DNA of 64,000 nt from Pedobacter frigidisoli (GCF_004331675.1 NZ_SJSN01000010.1:62001-126000), one strand, 5' to 3'. Counted from the first letter of the stretch, positions 55,000 through 64,000 are shown. The notes: generated from the letters alone by a model not told the origin. A program made the numbers and translations.

Positions 55000-56139
55000 C
55001 TAATCAAGTAGTGTCCAGGTTTTGCGTGCCTGAACTTGTTGCACAACCTGTTGCTCGGCAACAACAATGTTTTCCTTGCGCTGGCCGATATATTCTAAGC
55101 TGCTTAGCTTATTCCAAAGTGCAACCAGTACGTTCATAAACTCGCTGGACATCATCATGCTGGTATTAATTTGCTTATGGTCGTAAACGAGTTCGATTGT
55201 TTTGGCTAGCAGTTCTTCGAAATTACCAGGAGTAACGTCTTTCCATTCATAAAAATATTTTAACAGTTCTTCACGCTCCCGGGGATCAATAAATTTAACC
55301 GCCGTAAAAAACACATGAGCCAAGCTGGAGAAATATCCTACCAGAACAGCCGGGGATTCACGGTGAGCTATGTTTCGGTAAGAATAAAACAATCCTGCGA
55401 TGTAGTCTGCAATTTTTTCTGAAATGGAGCGTATGTTTTTTCCCAGAGGCGTGATGTTGTCACGGCCACCAGTTTTATCGATAATTTTAAATGCGGATAA
55501 CTGTAGTTCGTTCAACAGGACACTAAAAGACTCGTAGTATCTTATCAACGAGGGGTGACTAGTTATCGTAGCGCTAGGAGGTATATAACTGTTATTAATG
55601 GTTAGCCTTCCATTTTCGTAATAAACTTGTCCAATTGTTAAAAAAAAGCTGTCGACGGTTTGTGAACCAAGTTCACTTTCTGGCAGAATTGAAATTGAAT
55701 AAGATTTGGCAAGTTCGGGGTACCTAATCGGACTTTCGTCAGGATTCGGCGTGCCCGAAGGTATGCGATTGTACGGGTTAACAACAAGCAGAATAAGATA
55801 ATTTCTGGGTTCCGACTGCCCAAAATAATGATTGTGCACCAACGAATCCATGTTATCGGATTGTTCAATATCTATATGGCAACCTTCAGGGGTAACGGCA
55901 TTGCAATACCTTATTCGTACTTCGATATGATTGGTAGCCTTTTCTGTAATTTCAATATCGTGCGAACTTTTATAACCGGCGAACGGTGGTAGGAATCCAT
56001 AATTATTAGCATTGATATTCAGCGATACCGCATTTCTAACAAAATCCTGTATGTACAGATCGCTAACTGTAAAATGGTCGCTGGAAAGCTTCATGCCATT
56101 CACCCAATTGATGGGCTTATATCTAAGTGGCTTGATCAT
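55000..56139 (-). CDS. tssK: Type VI secretion baseplate protein TssK (subtype iii)
   Basis: 379 residues. The start, PINWVNGMKLSSDHFTVSDL, and the following beta-rich part (IEVRIRYCNAVTPEGCHIDI) correspond to the VNWVDGM-K...HF opening of Bacteroidota TssK. A helical middle and a small C-terminal domain that binds the membrane complex follow. TssK links the baseplate to the trans-envelope complex, here presumably to TssN/O/P rather than TssJLM. tssN lies 23 bases upstream. Confidence 0.8.
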   Translation of the reverse strand: MIKPLRYKPINWVNGMKLSSDHFTVSDLYIQDFVRNAVSLNINANNYGFLPPFAGYKSSHDIEITEKATNHIEVRIRYCNAVTPEGCHIDIEQSDNMDSLVHNHYFGQSEPRNYLILLVVNPYNRIPSGTPNPDESPIRYPELAKSYSISILPESELGSQTVDSFFLTIGQVYYENGRLTINNSYIPPSATITSHPSLIRYYESFSVLLNELQLSAFKIIDKTGGRDNITPLGKNIRSISEKIADYIAGLFYSYRNIAHRESPAVLVGYFSSLAHVFFTAVKFIDPREREELLKYFYEWKDVTPGNFEELLAKTIELVYDHKQINTSMMMSSEFMNVLVALWNKLSSLEYIGQRKENIVVAEQQVVQQVQARKTWTLLD

Positions 56140-56162
56140 GGTAGATGTTTTTTAGGTATGAT

Positions 56163-57056
56163 TTAGATAAAGATAGCACTTTCCCCAACTTCGTTAGGCT
56201 TATTTACGTTTTCTGAAACGCGTTTGGCATAAATAGTCATTTTTTCAGTGATGCCATTTTCAATAATATCGAGATCCGGATCTATAAAGATATTACGCTT
56301 GAAAAAAGAAGTTTTAATAAAGAAAATCCACTTGTAATTGTCCTGATCACTTCCTTTAAACTCAACCGGGCTCTTGGAAAATTTCAGGTTGTAATCATCG
56401 ATAAACTTATGGAACCAAATGCCAAAATTCATGTTTTCAACTGCCTTTACCTTCACCTTTAACGGTTCCGGATCGCTACTTTTTCTATACAGTTCCAATT
56501 CCAAAACAAGTAATCTGTTGAAATCAACATGATCCATGTTAATGTCTAGCGGTGTTTCAGGATACTTCCAGATCTTGAATATTTCTGAAGGTATACCAAG
56601 CAGCGCCACGTATGCCCACCAGAAAATCAAGGGTACAAAAAAACATATAATGCTGCCCGCACCGTACCATCCGAAATTAACAGAACTTAACCAATTGAAC
56701 GCCAACTGAAATAAATATACCGCAAGGATTGTTGATACTAATGTAGAAAAAAAGATGAAAACCTTGCGTTCAAGTAAATCATTCGCATAATATTTAGTGA
56801 GTAGGAAAACAAATAAGCTACCCATTAACAAATAGAGAATACAACAAATTATGTAGCCCCAGGGCAGGAAATTGAAATTTAGAAAGCCCAGAAAGCCCGG
56901 GATAGCTAAAATCAGTCCGGTGAGCAAAACGCTTACTATCAATCTTTTGTTGCCTAGAATCTGATTCTTTTTATTTAGGATTGATAAAACTGCGGTAGAT
57001 ACCAGAATGATCAGTGGGAATAAGAGGTAGCGGATAAAAAATGATTGAACGTCCAT
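56163..57056 (-). CDS. tssN: Type VI secretion membrane protein TssN
   Basis: 297 residues from the ATG at 57056 (MDVQSFFIRYLLFPLII); the frame also opens at 57083. Five or six hydrophobic helices at ~7-165 are followed by a soluble domain of ~130 residues (HVDFNRLLVLELELYRKS, then FGIWFHKFIDDYN). TssN is found only in subtype iii systems, where it takes the place of TssJLM with TssO, P, Q and R. It is divergent from tssG. Confidence 0.8.
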   Translation of the reverse strand: MDVQSFFIRYLLFPLIILVSTAVLSILNKKNQILGNKRLIVSVLLTGLILAIPGFLGFLNFNFLPWGYIICCILYLLMGSLFVFLLTKYYANDLLERKVFIFFSTLVSTILAVYLFQLAFNWLSSVNFGWYGAGSIICFFVPLIFWWAYVALLGIPSEIFKIWKYPETPLDINMDHVDFNRLLVLELELYRKSSDPEPLKVKVKAVENMNFGIWFHKFIDDYNLKFSKSPVEFKGSDQDNYKWIFFIKTSFFKRNIFIDPDLDIIENGITEKMTIYAKRVSENVNKPNEVGESAIFI

Positions 57057-57172
57057 TAATTTTGTTGATGTGTGATATTGCAAATATAGTATCTTTAATA
57101 CTTGATTATATTCCTTATTTTGTTCGAAAAATAAAATTTTATCTACAACAAAAATGCAAGCTTAAAGTTTAA

Positions 57173-58111
57173 ATGAAAAAAGAAACTTTGATTAATAACG
57201 AACTATTTACAGACTACAAGGCAATAGCTAAGGCGGCCGATTTGATAGAGCGCTCGATAGTTGATGCCGACCAGATAGAGGTGGTTCCAATTGGGGCCGA
57301 TAAACGGGCATTTGCGAAAGATATTGAATCGTCTACGTTTTATTATTCGGAAAACAGAAGACACGAACGCATACGGATTACCACCAATCGCGAAAGCTTA
57401 TATGACATGCTTCCTGAAGGCCTTTTCCACAGGCCGCCTACCGGAAGTGCCGGAATGGATGAGGAATCTATGATTGATGATATCAGGGAAAGGCGAGAAG
57501 AAGAAAAACATGCAAGATTGTTTTTTACTCCTTTTGATACCGAAATTAACCGTGTTCGGGTGATGACGGAGCTTTATGAAAATAAGCTCGATAAAAAGAC
57601 TACCTATTCCGAATTAAGCCGCATCTTTGAGTTTGGATGGAACGAATTTAATCTCCTGAACAAAGAACAGAGCATCATCTGGATGCACCTGTTGCCCGAA
57701 ATACAGCAAAAAAGAAACGATATCGATTTTGCCGCAAAAGTGCTGACAGCGTTATTTAACGTTCCCATCGCCGTTAACAACGCCACAGCACAACTCACAG
57801 GGATTGATGTTTCAGATGATATGCAGATTAAACTTGGAGTGGGCGCTCTGGGTATTGATACCATCATAGGCAACAGCTTTGCTCCAGACCACGAATGTTT
57901 TCAAATAAGTGTTGGACCAACTGCTCCAGATGAACTGGTTGCATTTATGCCCGGCCAAAAGAACCGGGAAATTCTCGATATGGCACTGAGTTACCTGATG
58001 CCCGTTGATGCTGAAGTGGATGTAGAACTGGTAACAGCGCCCGATTTTCAGGAAACCCTTCTAAGCGAAACAGGAAGCAGCGCTTATTTAGGTTATACCG
58101 TTTACATTTAA
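57173..58111 (+). CDS. tssG: Type VI secretion baseplate protein TssG (subtype iii)
   Basis: 312 residues. Bacteroidota TssG proteins have this size and the pattern DDMQIKLGVGALGIDTIIGNS then ECFQISVGP near the C-terminus, with a helical first part (FDTEINRVRVMTELYENKLD). TssG forms the wedge with TssE and TssF2. Unusually it is on the opposite strand from tssF and tssK/tssN, converging with tssF (10 bases between the stop codons). Confidence 0.7.
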   Translation: MKKETLINNELFTDYKAIAKAADLIERSIVDADQIEVVPIGADKRAFAKDIESSTFYYSENRRHERIRITTNRESLYDMLPEGLFHRPPTGSAGMDEESMIDDIRERREEEKHARLFFTPFDTEINRVRVMTELYENKLDKKTTYSELSRIFEFGWNEFNLLNKEQSIIWMHLLPEIQQKRNDIDFAAKVLTALFNVPIAVNNATAQLTGIDVSDDMQIKLGVGALGIDTIIGNSFAPDHECFQISVGPTAPDELVAFMPGQKNREILDMALSYLMPVDAEVDVELVTAPDFQETLLSETGSSAYLGYTVYI

Positions 58112-58121
58112 GGATTTTCCT

Positions 58122-59993
58122 TCAGGTCTGATAGGCATATTCCGCGGCGTTCTTCAAAAACATACGGTAGTGTACATTCATGGCACTTCGCAATTTTAGC
58201 TTGGAAAGGGTAATACCTAATAATTCTTCCCAATCAGACTTTGTTAGCCTCGCGACTTCTGAAGGTTCGATCACAATATCTGTTGTTTTGATGAAACCAC
58301 CTTTTGGTTTATTATCCAGCATGATGCCCTTAACCAGTGTTATGCTTTTTAGTTTGGGTCCAAGTTCGTAGTGGCAGAAATTAATGACATCTGCTTTGGT
58401 GATCACCTTATCTCCTGTGGTTAAGCCGTATTTGTAAGCCTGTACTCTGTTGGCTGCATTAAGCTTCGAACGGCCGCCTTTCGATTGACTTAATAGAAAA
58501 ACGCTCTCCGGGTTGACCCTGTTGTTGCCATAAACCACTAAACGGCTGCCCGCATTGATATGGTTGGCCTCTTCTGCCTGCGTAACCCAAATATCTAAAA
58601 ATAGAATATCGGCCTCATCAATAGGCTTAATGATAACATAGCTTGGCAGCTCTTTAATGTCTTTTAATGCAGAGCGACTTTTTTGCTCGATCAAGGCCAT
58701 GTTTTGTTCCAAATTTTTAAGTGCCGTGCTTAAAAAATCTGGCCCATATGCCGAAAAGGCCGCTTTCTCATCTCTTAAAAGTTCAAAAAGATATTCTACA
58801 AGCTCTTTGGCATTTCTGGTATCAAAACGCTCGGTGCCCCCATATCGGATTGAAAACGAGCCGTCGCCTTTTTCGTTTTCATTGGTATAGGGAATCTCAT
58901 TATAGCTTTTACCTTTATTGTCCTTCAGGTTTTCAACGGTAAGCATCTGGTCAAATCCCTCAGTTTTTATCGGCACCACATTGTTCATCGTTTTGAGGCG
59001 GTGTTTTATTTGGCTCAGTTTTTTATTGACCACTGGAAACGCATTGATATGAACGTGAAGTTCGTTGAGCATATCCTGATTGATTGCAGCAGGCAACACA
59101 ACTTTCAACCATTTTATTTCGCTACCGATCCTGTTCAACTCCGCCTGTTGAAAGAGGTTTGAAAAATCTGATGGCATTTCTCTAGTTTCTTCGATGTTAA
59201 AGTTGTTAAGATCGCCAAGCGTTAGAAACCTGTTGCTGTAAAACTGCAGTACATCAGATTTGATTAGGTTGAGCAACTGCTTGTGGTAAAATGGTGCCTG
59301 GGTTTTTCCGGTTACCGGCTCGTCCATAAACCGCTCTGTGTATGATGTGAGCTCATTACCTTTATAATACCATTTGCCCAGCGCTAAAAGGTCGTATGCA
59401 TTTTCCGGTACAGCATAATTTTTCCAGTCGAAAAATAAATTTAGTTTATTAAAGTCCATCCAGTCCTTTATCCCGCTAAAGCCGATGTAAAGAACATTTT
59501 GGGGTATGGAGAAGCCAGGCAAGCTATTAACAGCAGGCTGTTTGTTAAAACCTTCCACACTAAAGATGGTATTACCCGTGGCCATATATTTTACCGAGGC
59601 ATTGAGCAGTTTCACTGTATGCAAGGGGCTGAAAAAAATATCTGTCTTCTTTGTCTGATCAGTTTCCAGTTGCACATCTTTTTTGAAAGAAAACTGGTGG
59701 TAAGGAGAAACGAGATCTTCCAGATCATTTGGGCGGGCATGGAGAATCGCATGGGCTGGTAAGGAGGAGGTTAAATGGTCGGGCGCCAGGATTCTGCTTA
59801 TCTTATCAAAGATTCTGTTTTCTAGATTTTTTACGTCGTTGGCAACATTAAATAACTCGTTGCTTAAAGCCTCAATTATCAGTTTAACCAGAGGATCAAA
59901 ATCGTTGCTATCTTTTATGTTCCAAAAATCCTCTGCATTTTTTAATATTCGGTTACGGATCTCATCCTTTGATGAATAAAAAACTGGTTTCAT
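58122..59993 (-). CDS. tssF: Type VI secretion baseplate protein TssF (subtype iii)
   Basis: 623 residues, close to family length. The N-terminal helical part (FDPLVKLIIEALSNELFNVA, then RILAPDHLTSSLPAHAILHA) resembles the gpJ-like opening of TssF, and GFKK-like and beta-sandwich segments follow. TssF forms a dimer and holds TssG and TssE in the baseplate wedge. tssE lies 24 bases upstream. Confidence 0.82.
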   Translation of the reverse strand: MKPVFYSSKDEIRNRILKNAEDFWNIKDSNDFDPLVKLIIEALSNELFNVANDVKNLENRIFDKISRILAPDHLTSSLPAHAILHARPNDLEDLVSPYHQFSFKKDVQLETDQTKKTDIFFSPLHTVKLLNASVKYMATGNTIFSVEGFNKQPAVNSLPGFSIPQNVLYIGFSGIKDWMDFNKLNLFFDWKNYAVPENAYDLLALGKWYYKGNELTSYTERFMDEPVTGKTQAPFYHKQLLNLIKSDVLQFYSNRFLTLGDLNNFNIEETREMPSDFSNLFQQAELNRIGSEIKWLKVVLPAAINQDMLNELHVHINAFPVVNKKLSQIKHRLKTMNNVVPIKTEGFDQMLTVENLKDNKGKSYNEIPYTNENEKGDGSFSIRYGGTERFDTRNAKELVEYLFELLRDEKAAFSAYGPDFLSTALKNLEQNMALIEQKSRSALKDIKELPSYVIIKPIDEADILFLDIWVTQAEEANHINAGSRLVVYGNNRVNPESVFLLSQSKGGRSKLNAANRVQAYKYGLTTGDKVITKADVINFCHYELGPKLKSITLVKGIMLDNKPKGGFIKTTDIVIEPSEVARLTKSDWEELLGITLSKLKLRSAMNVHYRMFLKNAAEYAYQT

Positions 59994-60017
59994 ATGTACG
60001 CTATTTGGGGCGGTTAA

Positions 60018-60452
60018 TTAGGTAGATAAGGGACTGAGAAATAAAGCTGTATTAAAAAAATATTTTTCACCCGTCGCTTTTATTAGCGCTCTTACGCTAA
60101 TATCTACTTTTTTTTTGATCTCTGTTATCTTACGCATAGGGTAAACGTTTTCTACCTCGGCTATGTGAATATCTACAGACATATTGTATATGCGAAGCTC
60201 GTGGTCAGTAATGGACTTAAGAAGCGATTTGCGGAACTTTTCTTCCCAAATACTCTCGCTCACGATGAGCTCGAAATCCAGGTCCCATATCTCGCAACCG
60301 AAGTTTTGCTGGTAACGGTGTTCGCCGTATCTGGTGAAAATTATCAGTTCTATGTGGTTAGAAATCGATTTTCCAAGGTCTGTAGATTGAATCCCATTGC
60401 CCGAAAATAAAGAACTCAATCTGAAAGGTTTGTTGAAAAATTTATCAGACAT
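60018..60452 (-). CDS. tssE: Type VI secretion baseplate protein TssE (gp25-like)
   Basis: 144 residues with the GPW/gp25 fold: SISNHIELIIFTRYGEHRYQ then NFGCEIWDLDFELI is the classic N-x-I-x-x-L-x-x-x-x-G-x-R-x-x-x-P-x-F-G-C core, and KSITDHELRIYNMSVDIHIA follows. TssE starts sheath assembly on the baseplate. First gene of the tssE-tssF unit; its promoter lies in the 185-base divergent gap to tssO. Confidence 0.85.
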   Translation of the reverse strand: MSDKFFNKPFRLSSLFSGNGIQSTDLGKSISNHIELIIFTRYGEHRYQQNFGCEIWDLDFELIVSESIWEEKFRKSLLKSITDHELRIYNMSVDIHIAEVENVYPMRKITEIKKKVDISVRALIKATGEKYFFNTALFLSPLST

Positions 60453-60637
60453 AGATGTTTGGCTTAAAGTTTGTTAAAAGTAATTTAAATAAATCGTTTA
60501 AATAACCAAACAACGAATATTAAAAATTGTTACTGTAAAATGTTGATTTGATAGTGATGTGATTTTGGGGAGAGTGGCGGGCAGGTGAGTGTAGAATTAA
60601 TTATTAGACCAGTAATATGTGAAATCCATAACAACCT

Positions 60638-61159
60638 ATGAAACCCATTAACGCCCTTGAAATTAGAAAAGCTTATATCAAGTTTATCTCAAATTTTGTC
60701 TTTTTAACCCTTTTCTCTATACTCTGCATCTTCCTTTTCTTTGTCGCGGCAGATTTTGAATACGCCCTCCTGGATAAGAAAGTAAAAGAAGCTGAAAAAC
60801 TTTCGTATTTACGAAAAGACATCAATACCAACTTTGACCTTATTTTGGTCCGTTTCAAGGAACTCGCACAATACCGCGACTATAATGCCAACGAAATGAG
60901 CAAGCAAGGCATTCTGCTCAATGATATCCAAACTTCCAACAACAGAATTAAAGACCTGATTTCGAAAAAACCAGAAGCCAGTGCCAGTTTTGACTTGTAT
61001 GAGAAAATCAATAATAATGTTGGCGCAATGGCAGATTTGCAAGACTCACTCCTAAAGTCCAGAGGTGATATCCAAAGGTATAAAGAACAGATAAACGATT
61101 GTCAGCGTGCAAATCAGTCTGCGGCTAACAAGATTAGAAATGGCAGATACGGCAGGTAA
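60638..61159 (+). CDS. tssO: TssO-like membrane protein, first copy
   Basis: 173 residues with one N-terminal membrane helix (NFVFLTLFSILCIFLFFVA, ~17-36) and a coiled-coil periplasmic part (KKVKEAEKLSYLRKDI, then IKDLISKKPEAS and DCQRANQSA). TssO proteins of subtype iii have this size and topology and are thought to bridge the envelope with TssN. It is the first gene of a plus-strand unit; the next starts 9 bases after. Confidence 0.7.
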   Translation: MKPINALEIRKAYIKFISNFVFLTLFSILCIFLFFVAADFEYALLDKKVKEAEKLSYLRKDINTNFDLILVRFKELAQYRDYNANEMSKQGILLNDIQTSNNRIKDLISKKPEASASFDLYEKINNNVGAMADLQDSLLKSRGDIQRYKEQINDCQRANQSAANKIRNGRYGR

Positions 61160-61168
61160 TTAAACAAC

Positions 61169-61654
61169 ATGATAAAACTAAGTATAAAAGAAAGACGCGA
61201 ACAGTTTTTGTTTTTCGCAGCGCTGTTTATTTTCACTGTTGGGCTGCTAAGCTTTGGGATTTTTTACAATGACAAGTCACGCTACGAAATTTCCAAATCA
61301 GAGCTCGAGGTGAAAATCAACGAAAATGACGCTTTCGAAAATATGGTTAAAGAAACCATGCCAACCGTAGACACTACTTTCAAGCAGATTACTCGCTACA
61401 ACCCAAATGTACAGGCCGTGTTTTTAAAAAACGACATTCAGCTTTCGTTGGGCTCAATCAGAGCGGCATTTGACCGTAAAGCATCTGATTCTCGATACAA
61501 GATATTTGTGCAGACTGCACAACTTTACGACCGACTGTTTTACGACAGGCAGGAACAAAACAGAAATATTTCAGATATTGAACTGCATAAAAGACAACTT
61601 GACGACTGCATAACCAACAGGCGACAACTGCAGCAAACCATCTCATCAAGATAA
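61169..61654 (+). CDS. TssO/TssP-like membrane protein, second copy
   Basis: 161 residues, same topology as the gene before: a hydrophobic helix (FLFFAALFIFTVGLLSFGIF, ~13-32), then a coiled coil ending in DIELHKRQLDDCITNRRQLQ. The C-terminal D-C-x-x-x-x-R/N-Q pattern repeats that of the first copy (INDCQRANQ). They look like a duplicated pair that may form a hetero-oligomer. It could be TssP; I cannot separate the two by eye. Confidence 0.6.
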   Translation: MIKLSIKERREQFLFFAALFIFTVGLLSFGIFYNDKSRYEISKSELEVKINENDAFENMVKETMPTVDTTFKQITRYNPNVQAVFLKNDIQLSLGSIRAAFDRKASDSRYKIFVQTAQLYDRLFYDRQEQNRNISDIELHKRQLDDCITNRRQLQQTISSR

Positions 61655-61693
61655 AATACCAAAACCATCCTAAAACCATCAAAAACGCTTAAT

Positions 61694-62674
61694 ATGTCCG
61701 AAACCAACACGAAGCAGATCAGCTCTAATTCACAGGGATACGTTATACTTTACATCCTGCTGGCTGTATTACTCTTAACAGGGCTTATTTTTTTATTCAA
61801 AAGCTCTTTCTTCGACAAACGTAAAATTGACGCAAGGATTCTCAAAGATGAAATTTATTTAAATGAGAGTCTAGTATTTACAGACAACACACCCAAGGCA
61901 TCAAAATGGCTGTGGGAATTTGGTAATGGTGCTAAGGCCACTACAAAAACCGGCTCCTATCACTACACCAAGCCAGACACCTATATTGTGCGGTTGACTG
62001 TTGATGGAGAACTCCGCCAGGAGTTTCCAGTTACCGTAAGGGATACGGTGAAAGCGGCAGTCGTAGATAGTGTTTTGACCATTAGCGGGCCAACAGCCGG
62101 CCTGGTAAACGAGGAGATCAGACTTGAGGGAGATGGCGATGGAAAGGATTTTGAATGGTCTTTTGGAGAAACCGGACGTGTAGATGTAAAAGGAAAAACC
62201 GCCCTGTACACGTATCGTGCACCGGGAAAATATGTTGTGCGCCTGCGGTCTGATAAAAGCCGAAAGCCTGCTTATCTAACCGTTTTAATTACTGATCCGA
62301 ATGCAGAGATTGTTGAAGATTTAGTTGCGCCGGGAGATGGAGAACGAAAAACTATCGATGACATCAGAGCCCGGTTACAGGCTATCGCCAACGGTGCAGA
62401 TTTCAATTCCAATTACTACTACCTCATTAAAAAGTATATGTGCGGCAATGAGAAGGTTACCGTGAACGTAGAAATGAACGGAAAGAAAAAACAGACCGAT
62501 ATTTACTCCTATTGTATGGGACTCACCTTTGGCGGTGAAATAGCAGTAGATGAGGCACAGCTTTCAATTAAACCGAATTCTACCTGTGCAAGCCTTTTAA
62601 ACATAAAACAGCACTCTGGTACTACACAGCCTGCTGAGGCAACCCAGGCAGACGCTCCTGCAAAGACAAGATAG
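61694..62674 (+). CDS. PKD-domain membrane protein of the type VI locus (TssP-like)
   Basis: 326 residues. One membrane helix (YVILYILLAVLLLTGLIFLF, ~17-36) is followed by two PKD-like beta-sandwiches: SKWLWEFGNGAKATTKTGSY then YIVRLTV, and FEWSFGETGRVDVKGKTALY then YVVRLRSD. A small C-terminal domain with two conserved-looking cysteines (KYMCGN, YSYCMG) and a Gln/Ala-rich tail follow. It is probably a periplasmic spacer of the trans-envelope complex. TssP is a likely name, not certain. The second in a run of four plus-strand genes with tight spacing. Confidence 0.7.
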   Translation: MSETNTKQISSNSQGYVILYILLAVLLLTGLIFLFKSSFFDKRKIDARILKDEIYLNESLVFTDNTPKASKWLWEFGNGAKATTKTGSYHYTKPDTYIVRLTVDGELRQEFPVTVRDTVKAAVVDSVLTISGPTAGLVNEEIRLEGDGDGKDFEWSFGETGRVDVKGKTALYTYRAPGKYVVRLRSDKSRKPAYLTVLITDPNAEIVEDLVAPGDGERKTIDDIRARLQAIANGADFNSNYYYLIKKYMCGNEKVTVNVEMNGKKKQTDIYSYCMGLTFGGEIAVDEAQLSIKPNSTCASLLNIKQHSGTTQPAEATQADAPAKTR

Positions 62675-62715
62675 ATCAATACTGTATCCTAACGCTTAAG
62701 CTCATCCTATTCAAT

Positions 62716-64000
62716 ATGAAAAAATATTATTTCTTAACCATCATCCTTTTAGGAATATCAATGGCTAATGCCCAATCCCCTGCGTCGTTTGGTAAAAAGG
62801 TTAAATATATGCCAAAATCTTACGAGCGGCCCGCCAAAACAATAAATATCAATGAAAATACTTCCGGTAGCAGCCTACCCTGGATAGTTTTCTCAGACCG
62901 CGAAGACAACTACACTACCACTGCACCCGGTGGAAGTCTGATTATGAAAAAGATCAGTTTTATGGAGCCTTTCTATGTATCCAAAGAAGAAAACGGGTAC
63001 CTGAAACTCATAAAGTACAAGGCGGGGATGATCAGAGGCCGTAAGATCAATGATAAAAAAAGCGCAATAAGCTACGGATGGATATCCAAATCAAAGTTGC
63101 TTCTGTGGCAGCGTGCTTTTTCCAACCAAAAAACAGGCTATGCAGAAAAAGCTATTGGAATTGTCAATGGCAAAAATCCCCTTACCGAGCCAAAATTTTA
63201 TTTCGATACTACGGACTCGATTCTTGTCTACAGCACGCCTGAACTCAAAGACCGCCGCACCAAGGTAAGGCTCCACGAAATTGCCTATATCTATAAAAAA
63301 TCAGAGGATGAAAAGAAATACCTGATAGGTTCAGAGGATCAGTTGTTTGCAGATTCTGCACGCAAAAGTGTTTATGGCTGGGTTTCGGCGGAAGCCATGC
63401 ACAGCTGGGGCGACAGGTTGTACATCAGTTCCACTAAACCTGGCGACTATAGTCTTGAAGACTCAACTGCAGCAGCCATTTCAGTGGGTATAAGTAATGG
63501 AACCCCATTTATGGCTGACCCCTTGCTACCTGCAGGAAATGTGATTCTAAAAGGCTTTCCTGTTATTTCAGAAAATGAGAGCAATTATACGGTTGGCATT
63601 GCAACAGATGTTTTCAATAAAACAGACAATAAAATATTGACCATTAACGGCTCTGCATTTTCTTATCGTGATTATGTTGCCCTTCGAAAAAATAAGACAA
63701 AAGTTAATGTTGTCTTTGTTGTAGATGGCGGAAGCTCGATGAGCAAATACCTCTCCGGGATGACCAATACCATTGCATCTTTTGAAGGTATTTTGGATAA
63801 TTTTGGGAAAGGTACCCAGGTTAGTTATGGAGGTGTGGTTTATCGCGGAGAAGATGGCTGCCCCATAAATGGTCTATTAACCAGTCCCATCCAAAATGAC
63901 TACAGGCAGCTTATGAGTTTCTTATCAAATGAAGCAAAGAATACGGAAAAGTGTAACAGCGCAATTTCTGAGTCGCCGGTTTTCAGCGCAATGAAAGCAG
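62716..64000 (+). CDS. tssR: TssR-like protein with a vWA-type domain, 3' end cut by window edge
   Basis: At least 428 residues, running off the right edge. A signal peptide (MKKYYFLTIILLGISMANAQ) is followed by repeated SH3-like segments (SSLPWIVFSDRED; KTGYAEKAIG; DRRTKVRLHEIAYIY), then KVNVVFVVDGGSSMSKY at ~330-346, the start of a von Willebrand A domain. The MIDAS motif D-x-S-x-S reads D-G-G-S-S, so the middle ligand is replaced. TssR is a periplasmic component specific to subtype iii. It is the fourth gene of the plus-strand unit. Confidence 0.75.
   Translation, partial: MKKYYFLTIILLGISMANAQSPASFGKKVKYMPKSYERPAKTININENTSGSSLPWIVFSDREDNYTTTAPGGSLIMKKISFMEPFYVSKEENGYLKLIKYKAGMIRGRKINDKKSAISYGWISKSKLLLWQRAFSNQKTGYAEKAIGIVNGKNPLTEPKFYFDTTDSILVYSTPELKDRRTKVRLHEIAYIYKKSEDEKKYLIGSEDQLFADSARKSVYGWVSAEAMHSWGDRLYISSTKPGDYSLEDSTAAAISVGISNGTPFMADPLLPAGNVILKGFPVISENESNYTVGIATDVFNKTDNKILTINGSAFSYRDYVALRKNKTKVNVVFVVDGGSSMSKYLSGMTNTIASFEGILDNFGKGTQVSYGGVVYRGEDGCPINGLLTSPIQNDYRQLMSFLSNEAKNTEKCNSAISESPVFSAMKA

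Noticed and set aside
1..64000. CRISPR arrays, rRNA genes, complete insertion sequences, phage genes
   Set aside because: No regularly spaced repeats, no rRNA-like stretch, and no transposase, integrase or phage structural motif was found. The type VI genes resemble phage tail parts only by known homology.

Overview
The window looks like the chromosome of a soil or plant-associated Sphingobacteriaceae-type Bacteroidota (Pedobacter-like). The reasons are modest A+T-rich base composition, weak Shine-Dalgarno signals, many secreted glycoside hydrolases, DUF2807/GIN-domain surface proteins, a PaoABC-type molybdenum hydroxylase set, and a subtype iii (Bacteroidota) type VI secretion locus with TssN, TssO and TssR. 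The assignment rests on gene content only.

Layout. 1-5045: a cellulose or exopolysaccharide export block with a truncated outer-membrane protein, a BcsB-like protein, a membrane pseudo-histidine-kinase and a divergent GH5 glucanase. 5046-17527: loosely packed single genes (DUF2807 protein, tRNA-Ser(UGA), DoxX, a frameshifted GH106 rhamnosidase, a receiver-only regulator, small secreted proteins, a GH30 enzyme, a cold-shock-like protein, a short LuxR-type regulator) and a decayed phytase. 17528-24131: six tightly coupled genes in two convergent units, comprising four glycosyltransferases, a fused PIG-L deacetylase/NodS-type methyltransferase, and an acyl-CoA-dehydrogenase-fold flavoprotein. 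I read this as a pathway for an unknown amino-sugar glycoconjugate that is deacetylated, probably N-methylated and perhaps N-oxidised. It is the best candidate here for an undescribed system.

25135-41906: molybdenum metabolism. A ten-gene minus-strand operon (xdhC, mocA-like, moaA, moeA, a TauE-type permease, a minimal sulfite-oxidase-fold protein, moaD, moeB-rhodanese, moaE, moaCB) makes and cytidylylates the cofactor. Next to it lie two paralogous three-subunit PaoABC-like hydroxylases; only one has a Tat signal. The operons are complete for cofactor assembly apart from molybdate uptake, and the tail of a third molybdenum subunit survives between them.

42355-54170: an accessory and partly decayed zone. 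It holds an esterase, a dead ATPase (two stops, two frameshifts) flanked by short repeats, a SWIM-domain protein, a TraB/DUF5694-like protein, a frameshifted hypothetical, a small lipoprotein, a DUF2807 paralogue broken by one stop codon, a truncated XRE gene next to a strong inverted repeat, an intact XRE/Fic 'mobile mystery A/B' pair and an AraC-family pseudogene.

55000-64000: part of a type VI secretion locus (tssK, tssN, tssG, tssF, tssE, two TssO-like genes, a PKD-domain protein, tssR) with an unusual strand mosaic. It runs off the right edge; TssB, C, D, H and VgrG are not in view. The two DUF2807 genes share an apparent ECF-sigma promoter (AAC, 16 bp, CGTC).
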